NCBI GenBank assembly: GCA_003524565.1 | Contig: DQGU01000176.1 | Location: 1,324-6,483, forward strand | Length of the DNA stretch: 5,160 nucleotides | Origin: Rhodospirillaceae bacterium | GTDB lineage: Bacteria > Pseudomonadota > Alphaproteobacteria > Micavibrionales > UBA2020 | Direction: 5' to 3' | In this document: positions 1 to 5,160 of the stretch, one piece after another | How positions within the stretch are numbered: the first letter of the stretch is position 1 | How the letters are laid out: every line of letters begins with the position of its first letter | Program-made: the position numbers and the translations under genes | The notes under the pieces: generated by a model | Database searches by the model: none | What the model was told of the DNA's origin: nothing | The model's input: only the letters and a program-made list of their open reading frames with translations

Positions 1-537
1 AAATCTTTTGCGCGTCATGCCGTCCGGCCTGAAGGCGGCGCCTGATACCCGCGCTATGGCCTGCGCCAGCACGGCAGACTGGTTAAAACGCCGCTGCCAT
101 AGACGGCGCGGATGCAGCGGCACGGGCAAAACGATGTCTGTATCTGTGGCCATGGGGGCGGCCGCGCGCGACAGCCACGGCAGGAAAGTATCCACCGCGT
201 GCATTTTGTCGCCGTATTTGAAATCGAGGATAAGCTGGCGGCTGGCGTCGTTGTAAACCACGGCGGCGCGCGCCATGTCGAAATCGGGCGGGGTATCGAT
301 GCAGGCGGCGCAAAGGCTGCCCTCCGCCACCGAGAAGCTGAAAGGCAGGCCGCAGCAGGCGCAGGCGGGGGCGCTGATAAAGGCCAGTTCCGCCCAAAAG
401 CCGGCATCCAGCATGCCGGGGCTGTCCACGATTTTGCCGCTGCCCAGACAGCGCGGGGGCAAAAGCGCATCCAGCGCGGCCATGGTCCAGCGGCGCAGGG
501 GTTGCAAAACCGGCGAAAGTTGTAAAAACAAGGGCAT
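1..537 (-). CDS. comF: ComF family protein (phosphoribosyltransferase-like), C-terminus cut by window edge
   Basis: ComF proteins join a small N-terminal zinc-binding region to a type I phosphoribosyltransferase fold. They are linked to DNA uptake in competent bacteria, but in most proteobacteria their role is not established. The 179 residues seen here include LPPRCLGSG (26-34), ACACCGLPF (58-66), LCAAC (75-79), FKYGDK (106-111), LPVPLHP (137-143) and RRFNQS (149-154), all typical ComF landmarks in the right order. The PRPP-binding loop and the last 60 or so residues would lie left of base 1. I chose the ATG at 537-535. An in-frame ATG at 483-481 would give a protein 18 residues shorter, and neither has a strong Shine-Dalgarno sequence. 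The first of the two usual Cys pairs is damaged: CLGC is CLGS, and the expected LCxxC is LDAGF. The second Cys set is intact. The gene is transcribed divergently from the large gene at 721. The family call is firm; the function is not. Confidence 0.9.
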   Translation of the reverse strand, partial: MPLFLQLSPVLQPLRRWTMAALDALLPPRCLGSGKIVDSPGMLDAGFWAELAFISAPACACCGLPFSFSVAEGSLCAACIDTPPDFDMARAAVVYNDASRQLILDFKYGDKMHAVDTFLPWLSRAAAPMATDTDIVLPVPLHPRRLWQRRFNQSAVLAQAIARVSGAAFRPDGMTRKRF

Positions 538-616
538 AAACCCGACGATACGCCAAAGACGGTTGAAATCAATAAATAAAGTTTATCAACGAAGCTATTG
601 ATTTTCCGTATTTATT

Positions 617-644
617 ATTGTAACATTTGTTCGCGCTGTGGCAA
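617..644 (-). promoter_or_regulatory. Candidate sigma-70-type promoter for comF
   Basis: On the minus strand a TTGCCA -35-like hexamer (644-639) is followed after 16 bp by TACAAT (622-617), a good -10 match. Transcription would start near base 610 and give a leader of about 70 nt before the ATG at 537. The -35 hexamer lies inside the left arm of the inverted repeat at 637-662, so a protein bound there would be expected to affect comF. This is consensus matching by eye only. Confidence 0.4.
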
Positions 645-662
645 ATCTGGAGGTTTGCCACA
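637..662. repeat. Perfect 9-bp inverted repeat, candidate operator between divergent genes
   Basis: TGTGGCAAA (637-645) and TTTGCCACA (654-662) are perfect inverted copies around an 8-nt centre, TCTGGAGG. The repeat lies between two divergent genes, overlaps the candidate comF -35 and ends 9 bp before a TATAAT on the plus strand. That placement fits a dimeric regulator site for both promoters. It could also fold as a hairpin, but it is not a terminator for any gene here because both flanking genes run away from it. No T-run follows it on the plus strand. I do not recognise the motif as a named regulator site. Confidence 0.5.
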
Positions 663-671
663 TATATCCGC

Positions 672-677
672 TATAAT
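672..677 (+). promoter_or_regulatory. Candidate -10 element for the rightward genes
   Basis: TATAAT at 672-677 is a perfect -10 hexamer, 43 bp before the GTG at 721. A near copy, TATAAC, follows 11 bp later at 683-688 (direct repeat of CTATAA at 671-676 and 682-687), so either could serve. No good -35 is found at 16-18 bp upstream of TATAAT (the 17-bp position reads GGAGGT), so the promoter may be activator-dependent or weak. The implied leader is about 35-40 nt. Confidence 0.4.
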
Positions 678-709
678 GGAACTATAACGGGAGCATACTG
701 CGCTTCCTC

Positions 710-713
710 AGGG
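710..713 (+). promoter_or_regulatory. Ribosome binding site supporting the GTG start at 721
   Basis: AGGG at 710-713 lies 7 nt before the GTG at 721, an acceptable Shine-Dalgarno spacing. An in-frame TAA at 685-687 closes the frame upstream, and no ATG occurs between it and the GTG. This makes 721 the longest sensible start. The second purine run AAGG (715-718) is too close to the start codon to be the main site. Confidence 0.4.
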
Positions 714-720
714 CAAGGCT

Positions 721-3435
721 GTGTCGAAGGTCGATAGAACAGACATTAAAGAGCAGATTGCGGCGAGCATCAAAAACTTCTCCCTTGCGGCGAAGGATGA
801 AACGTCGCGCGAGCGCCTTGTCATTGAAATGCCCGAATTTATCCAGCGCAAGGCCGCGCTGATTTCCGCGCACTTTTTGCTGCCCGCCGGCTCGCGCATT
901 GTCGATATGGCCTGCGAGACGGGGGAGGTGACCTACGCCCTCGCGCTTTTGAACCCGCGCACCGAAATCATCGGTATCGAACGCGACGCCAAATCCATCG
1001 AGTTTGCGCGCAAGAATTACCGTCTGCCCAACCTGTCGTTCCGCCAGACAGACATCGGTATTCACGACCTTGACGATGAATCCGTTGACGGCATCATCAA
1101 TTCAAACGTCCTGCACCGTGTTTATTCCCATTGGGGCTATAACGGGGACGAGGTTTTCAATTTGCTGGAAAAACAAATCCGCAAGCTGAAAGTCGGCGGC
1201 ACGATGCTGATACGCGACTACATGCTGCCCTCGGACGATGAATTCGTTTTGCTGGAGCTGCCGAACCTGCCCAGCCGCGGCATGGACCCGCGCAGCCTGT
1301 CGGATGCCGACCTTCTGGTACACTTCTCCCAAACCGCCCGTCCGATGGCGGAAGGCTGCGAAGGTTTCTTTATCGAAGAGCTGATGCCGCGCCGCGAAGG
1401 CACGCGCCTGTTCCGCCTGATGCACAAATGGGCGCTGGAATTCATTCACCGCAAAAACAGCCGCGAAAGCTGGGAGCAGGAGCTGAAGGAAGAATATACC
1501 TTCGCCACCTATCAGGATTTCCGCCGCGAATTTGCACGCCTCGGCATGCGCATGGTTTTCTCCGCCCCGTACTGGAACCCGTGGGTGGTGAAAAACTGCT
1601 TCAAGGGGCGTTTCCAGCTTTACAGCGAAAACTACGTCCCCATGGGCAGCCCCGCGACGAATTACTTCATTGTGTCGCAAAAAGTTGCCGACAAGCAAAG
1701 TCTTGTGCTGGAAGAGCGCCGCCCTTCGCAAAAACCCGTGGGCGATTTGCAAATCATGATTGTCCGCGACAAACAAAGCGGGCAGCTGCACGAACTGGTC
1801 AAGCGCCCGGGCGAATATTGCGACATCGTGCCCTACCGCATCACGCCGGATAACCGCCTTGTCATTTATGTGCGCAGCGGATACCCGCGCCCGATTGTGA
1901 ACGCGGTGCAGCGCGGCTCGCACAACATTGATGGCAAGAAATGGTCGGGGCATCTGATTGAACCCATCACCATGGACACCGTCAATATGACGGACGACGT
2001 CGAAGAAAACCGCAAAATGATTTTCGACTACGTCAACAACTATGCCAGCCTGCGGCCGAAAGCCGATGACAGCTGGTATGTGGGGGAAACCTATTTCCCG
2101 TCCCCCGACCGTATTGACGAGGCCATCGAGCCTGTTTTCGTCGAAGTCGAAAACCCGCAAAAGACCGGCTGGGCCATCCAGAAGGACAGCGAGGTGAACT
2201 TCACCGAAATCGGCACGATTACAGAGCTGGACGCGACGGATATTCTTCTCGCCGCGCAGGTGGGGCTGCTGCCCGAACCGCGGCTGGAGCTGCATGTGTT
2301 CGAACTGATGTCGCGCTATCAAATGCAGCTGCCGCGCTGGATTGGCGAGGTCATGCCCAAGATGCCCGGCCAGCCGACCAAGGGCAAAGACCCCGAAGAT
2401 ATTCTTGAAGACGTCGAGCCGGCCGAGTTTGAAGAAGAGAAAAAAGGCGCCATCACGCTGAAGCCCGTCAAATCGGTATTTGTCGAGGAGGGGCGCGTTG
2501 GGCGCGGCACGCGCGGGCTGTCGGCGCAGGATATTGAATTCATTCTGACCGAAGACGGCATTGAAAACATCGCCGTGGTTATTCCGATTTCGCGCGATTG
2601 GGACAATAACCTGCTGGTCGCGCTGGAGCCGAAAATCCTGCCCGTGCCGAACCGTCTGGGCGGTGACGGCGCGATGCTGAACGCGCCCAGTTTTGTTTTG
2701 CCCAAGGATGTGCGCAGCGTCGAAGATGCCAAGGAATTCATCGCCGGAAAATTCAAGGTACCGGTGGAACAGGTCGGCCAGTTGGGCGAAAGCTATTTCA
2801 CGCATACGGGCGTGACACCGCAGCGGGTGTATCCTTTCGTCGTTTCATCGCCGCCGGTGGTGGGGCAGGGGCCGAAATGGCAATACGCGCCGCTCAAACG
2901 TATCTGGATGCTGGGCTTCTTCAACCGTTTCAGCGGCATCCTGCTCAAGGCTATCGCGCGTTTGCACATGTCGATGAACGATAACCACGACATGCAGCTG
3001 AACCGCAGCCCCGTGAACCTGAAAAGCAAGGGCTTCTCCCTTTCCACCGAAAAAGTGGCAGTGGAGGCGAAAAACGTCGGCTATTCCGCCGTACCTTCGC
3101 GCGTTCTCGGCCAGCGCGGCGCTGCGGGTGGGGCAGGCGCGCCTGCCAAACCGCAGGAACCGCTGTGGTCGCCCGATACCGACCCCGAAATCATCGAGCA
3201 GAACAAGGCCGCGCAGGCGCTTATCGAAAGCATTGCCGCGCCACGCGTCGGGCCGCGCCTGTCCGACAGCTACGCCATGGCCAAACGGATTTTGCGCGAA
3301 AGCACCGCCATTCAAATGAAAGACACGCCCGCCGTTGCCGAAATAGACAAGGACATCGAACAGGTCGGCCGCCAGATTAAACAGCGGCTGGAGCTGACCC
3401 CCATGGGCGACCCCACGGGCAAGGGGCGGCGCTGA
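721..3435 (+). CDS. Large protein: N-terminal SAM methyltransferase domain plus two degenerate Nudix-like modules; family not recognised
   Basis: 904 residues, GTG start, no signal peptide or membrane segment seen. Residues about 50-170 form a class I SAM-dependent methyltransferase: motif I region VDMACETGEV (61-70), acid at the end of strand 2 in GIERD (E87), RQTDI (108-112), DGIINSNVLHRVY (123-135) and LKVGGTMLIRDYM (156-168). Residues 170-320 look like a helical and strand extension of that domain. Two later stretches resemble Nudix folds. The first (about 340-480) has RLVIYVRSGYPRP, then HLIEPI, then GETYFPSP and VFVEV. The second (about 605-712) has NLLVALEP, then FVLPKD, then GESYF and YPFVV. 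Neither has the REUxEE catalytic helix, so hydrolysis is unlikely. An acidic linker (554-575) separates the modules. The tail from about 797 is rich in Ala, Gly, Pro and charged residues. The gene probably leads a two-gene transcript with the NDUFAF5-like gene. Substrate unknown; the methyltransferase call is fairly sure, the Nudix call is by eye. Confidence 0.8.
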   Translation: MSKVDRTDIKEQIAASIKNFSLAAKDETSRERLVIEMPEFIQRKAALISAHFLLPAGSRIVDMACETGEVTYALALLNPRTEIIGIERDAKSIEFARKNYRLPNLSFRQTDIGIHDLDDESVDGIINSNVLHRVYSHWGYNGDEVFNLLEKQIRKLKVGGTMLIRDYMLPSDDEFVLLELPNLPSRGMDPRSLSDADLLVHFSQTARPMAEGCEGFFIEELMPRREGTRLFRLMHKWALEFIHRKNSRESWEQELKEEYTFATYQDFRREFARLGMRMVFSAPYWNPWVVKNCFKGRFQLYSENYVPMGSPATNYFIVSQKVADKQSLVLEERRPSQKPVGDLQIMIVRDKQSGQLHELVKRPGEYCDIVPYRITPDNRLVIYVRSGYPRPIVNAVQRGSHNIDGKKWSGHLIEPITMDTVNMTDDVEENRKMIFDYVNNYASLRPKADDSWYVGETYFPSPDRIDEAIEPVFVEVENPQKTGWAIQKDSEVNFTEIGTITELDATDILLAAQVGLLPEPRLELHVFELMSRYQMQLPRWIGEVMPKMPGQPTKGKDPEDILEDVEPAEFEEEKKGAITLKPVKSVFVEEGRVGRGTRGLSAQDIEFILTEDGIENIAVVIPISRDWDNNLLVALEPKILPVPNRLGGDGAMLNAPSFVLPKDVRSVEDAKEFIAGKFKVPVEQVGQLGESYFTHTGVTPQRVYPFVVSSPPVVGQGPKWQYAPLKRIWMLGFFNRFSGILLKAIARLHMSMNDNHDMQLNRSPVNLKSKGFSLSTEKVAVEAKNVGYSAVPSRVLGQRGAAGGAGAPAKPQEPLWSPDTDPEIIEQNKAAQALIESIAAPRVGPRLSDSYAMAKRILRESTAIQMKDTPAVAEIDKDIEQVGRQIKQRLELTPMGDPTGKGRR

Positions 3436-3474
3436 TACGCGGCGGATGCGCGTTGATGCCGTGGGCAATTCAAA

Positions 3475-4386
3475 ATGAACAATCCAAATGTGATAAATGT
3501 TTTTGACCGCGCGCTTCTGCGCCTGCGCCGTGACCGCGCGGCCATGCACATCGGCGATTACGATTTTCTACTGCGCGACGTGGCGGAGCGGCTGATGGAG
3601 CGGCTGGAACTTGTCCGCCGTCCGTTCCCCCGCGTGCTTGACCTCGGCAGCCATCACGGTGTTTTGTCTGAAATGCTGGCCGCGCGTGCAGGGACGCAGG
3701 ATGTTTTTGCGGCCGACATGGCGCCGCGCTTCGCCGCCGCCGCCCCTGTGCCGGCCGTTGCGGCGGATGAAGATTTCCTGCCCTTTGCCCCCGAAAGTTT
3801 TGATGCGGTTGTCAGCAACCTGTCGCTGCAATGGGTGAACGATTTGCCGGGCGCGCTTTTGCAAGTTCTGCGCACGCTGAAGCCCGACGGACTTTTCATG
3901 GCGGCGGTTCTGGGCGGCGAAAGCCTGCGGGAGCTGCGCGACAGCCTGATGACGGCGGAGCTGTCCGTGACGGGCGGCGCCAGCCCGCGCGTGTCGCCGT
4001 TTATCGACCTGCGCGACATGGGCGCGCTGATGCAGCGCGCAGGATTTGCGCTGCCCGTGGTGGATAGCGATATTATTACGGTCGATTACAGCCACCCGCT
4101 CAAGTTGATGCAGGATTTGCGCGGCATGGGGGCGAGCAATGCGGTGCATGACCGACTGAAACTGCCGACGCGTAAACAGGTCATTCTGGAAGCCGCGCGG
4201 GTATATCAGGAAAAATACGGCGATGAACGCGGCCGCGTCAGCGCGACGTTTCAGGTTATCTATACCATCGGCTGGCGCCCGCACGAAAGCCAGCAAAAAC
4301 CCCTCAAGCCCGGCGCCGCCACCGTGCGCCTTGCGGATATTCTCAAAGCGGAAGAAATTAAAACCGACGACGTGGCGAAGCCTTAA
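3475..4386 (+). CDS. NDUFAF5-like complex I assembly factor, SAM-dependent methyltransferase fold
   Basis: 303 residues, matching human NDUFAF5 almost end to end in order and wording. Landmarks are NVFDRALLR (8-16), RVLDLGSHHG (53-62), ADEDFLPF (97-104), SNLSLQWVNDLP (114-125), LKPDGLF (135-141), LGGESLRELRDSL (146-158), SPFIDLRDMGALMQRAGF (174-191), MQDLRGMGASN (212-222), ATFQVIYTIGW (257-267) and the GAATVRL tail (280-286). Human NDUFAF5 is reported to hydroxylate an arginine of the NDUFS7 subunit early in complex I assembly. The bacterial substrate would be NuoB, by inference. Automatic annotation often calls such proteins BioC-like, but the match outside the methyltransferase core favours NDUFAF5. 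The start is fixed by the conserved FDR at residues 10-12. No strong Shine-Dalgarno is visible. The gene begins 39 bp after the preceding stop, which suggests co-transcription. Motif I is unusual: DLGSHHG in place of DLGCGxG. Confidence 0.9.
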   Translation: MNNPNVINVFDRALLRLRRDRAAMHIGDYDFLLRDVAERLMERLELVRRPFPRVLDLGSHHGVLSEMLAARAGTQDVFAADMAPRFAAAAPVPAVAADEDFLPFAPESFDAVVSNLSLQWVNDLPGALLQVLRTLKPDGLFMAAVLGGESLRELRDSLMTAELSVTGGASPRVSPFIDLRDMGALMQRAGFALPVVDSDIITVDYSHPLKLMQDLRGMGASNAVHDRLKLPTRKQVILEAARVYQEKYGDERGRVSATFQVIYTIGWRPHESQQKPLKPGAATVRLADILKAEEIKTDDVAKP

Positions 4387-4397
4387 TTAGGCATTTC

Positions 4398-5160
4398 TTA
4401 CTCCGCGTCTTTCACCGCCGTCATCAGGTAATTCACATCAAGGTCGTTGTCGCTGAGTTTGAATTTCAAACGTAGCGGGTCGTAAACGAGGCCCGTGACG
4501 TCGATAATATCGAGCCCAAGCGGCATCAGCGGGGCGGCGACTTCTGACGGTTTCAGGAATTTGCGCCAGTCGTGGGTGCCCGCGGGCAGCCAGCGCAGCA
4601 CATATTCCGCCATGCCGATGCCCAGCACGAATGATTTCGCCGTGCGGTTGAGCGTCGATACCACCAGCATCCCGCCCGGTTTTACCAGCGCGGCGCAGGA
4701 TGTCAGGAACAAATCCACATCCGCGACATGTTCCACAACCTCAAGCGCGGTCACGATATCGAATTGCGCGCCGCTTTCGGCCAGCGCTTCCGCCGTTGTG
4801 GCCTGATAGTCAATAGAAAGGCCGCCGGCTTCGGCATGTGCGCGGGCGGCGCGGATGTTTTCCGTCCCCGCATCAATCCCCGTGACAGCCGCGCCCATGC
4901 GGGCGAGGGGTTCGGCCACAATGCCGCCGCCGCAGCCGACATCGGCCGCCGTTAAACCGGCAAGCGCGCCCAGTTTCTGGTCATCAAGGCCGAAGTGCGC
5001 GCAGGCCATGCGGCGGATGTAGTCGAGTCTGACGGGGTTCAGTTTGTGCAAAGGCTTCATCGGCCCCGATTCATCCCACCATTTCGCGCCCAGCTGTTCG
5101 AACTGAACGAGGTCTTTTTCATCAACCGTGCGACGGGATGAAAATTTTTTTGTGTTTTTT
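4398..5160 (-). CDS. ubiG: UbiG, ubiquinone biosynthesis bifunctional O-methyltransferase, start beyond window edge
   Basis: UbiG carries out the two SAM-dependent O-methylations of the ubiquinone ring, acting on a membrane-associated pathway intermediate. The frame is open from the right edge to the TAA at 4400-4398, giving 253 visible residues against a usual length near 240-250. The N-terminal family signature is present: TVDEKDLVQFEQLGAKWWD (visible residues 11-29), then GPMKPLHKLNPVRLDYIR. The ATG at 5060-5058 is therefore internal and not the start; a call there would lose the WWD segment. No ATG, GTG or TTG occurs in frame further upstream, so the real start is probably a few codons off-window. 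Motif I is canonical, DVGCGGGIVAEPLA (73-86). Also seen are TGIDAG (93-98), EVVEHVADVDLF (140-151), LVKPGG (158-163), STLNRTAKS (168-176) and GTHDWRKFLKPSEV (194-207), all as in E. coli UbiG. It converges on the NDUFAF5-like gene with 11 bp between stops. Confidence 0.95.
   Translation of the reverse strand, partial: KNTKKFSSRRTVDEKDLVQFEQLGAKWWDESGPMKPLHKLNPVRLDYIRRMACAHFGLDDQKLGALAGLTAADVGCGGGIVAEPLARMGAAVTGIDAGTENIRAARAHAEAGGLSIDYQATTAEALAESGAQFDIVTALEVVEHVADVDLFLTSCAALVKPGGMLVVSTLNRTAKSFVLGIGMAEYVLRWLPAGTHDWRKFLKPSEVAAPLMPLGLDIIDVTGLVYDPLRLKFKLSDNDLDVNYLMTAVKDAE

Noticed and set aside
54..572. Two overlapping minus-strand open frames at 54-572 and 83-556
   Set aside because: They are out of frame with the clear ComF reading, which runs through the left edge. 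Their translations are low-complexity Pro/Arg/Ala sequence with no family signature.
1102..2805. Long open frame on the minus strand (567 codons) opposite the large gene
   Set aside because: It is antisense to a well-supported coding frame, has a His/Arg/Ala-rich composition typical of reverse-frame shadows in GC-rich DNA, and shows no recognisable domain.
3437..3453. Short hairpin ACGCG-N7-CGCGT between the large gene and the NDUFAF5-like gene
   Set aside because: A 5-bp stem in GC-rich DNA is expected by chance, and there is no T-run. It is not supported as a terminator or attenuator.
4380..4397. Possible bidirectional terminator GCCT-TAATT-AGGC between the convergent genes
   Set aside because: The stem is only 4 bp, overlaps the stop codon of the plus-strand gene, and is followed by only a short interrupted T stretch. 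It is too weak to call.
5058..5060. ATG as the ubiG start codon
   Set aside because: The frame upstream encodes the conserved UbiG N-terminus with the KWWD segment, so this Met is internal and the true start is outside the window.
5142..5160. A/T-rich run at the right edge considered as a terminator tail or promoter
   Set aside because: It lies in the open ubiG frame (Lys-rich N-terminus) with no stem before it. Its role cannot be judged without the sequence beyond the edge.

Overview
The window reads as ordinary chromosomal DNA from a moderately GC-rich alphaproteobacterium. This rests on protein similarity recalled by eye: a ComF with the CCGLPF and LCAAC signatures, a close NDUFAF5-type methyltransferase, and a UbiG with alphaproteobacterial character. 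I cannot assign a genus. There are no rRNA or tRNA genes, CRISPR arrays, insertion sequences, integrase genes or other mobile signs.

Layout from left to right. (1) Bases 1-537, minus strand: the N-terminal three quarters of a ComF-family phosphoribosyltransferase-like protein, cut by the left edge. (2) Bases 538-720: an AT-rich divergent intergenic region with a perfect 9-bp inverted repeat (637-645 / 654-662), a plausible minus-strand promoter for comF and a perfect TATAAT for the rightward genes. (3) Bases 721-3435, plus strand: a 904-residue protein with an N-terminal class I SAM-dependent methyltransferase domain, a long middle and C-terminal part that looks like two diverged Nudix-like modules without catalytic residues, and a charged, probably disordered tail. 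I do not recognise a characterised family for it, and it is the most interesting object here. (4) Bases 3475-4386, plus strand: a clear homologue of the mitochondrial complex I assembly factor NDUFAF5, 39 bp downstream and probably in the same transcript. (5) Bases 4398-5160, minus strand: UbiG, the ubiquinone O-methyltransferase, converging on the previous gene with an 11-bp gap; its start lies beyond the right edge.

Three of the four genes encode class I methyltransferase folds. Two of them (NDUFAF5-like and UbiG) serve the aerobic respiratory chain: complex I maturation and ubiquinone synthesis. The 904-residue protein is probably co-transcribed with the NDUFAF5-like gene, so a respiratory, redox or nucleotide-cofactor role can be suggested but is not shown by the sequence.
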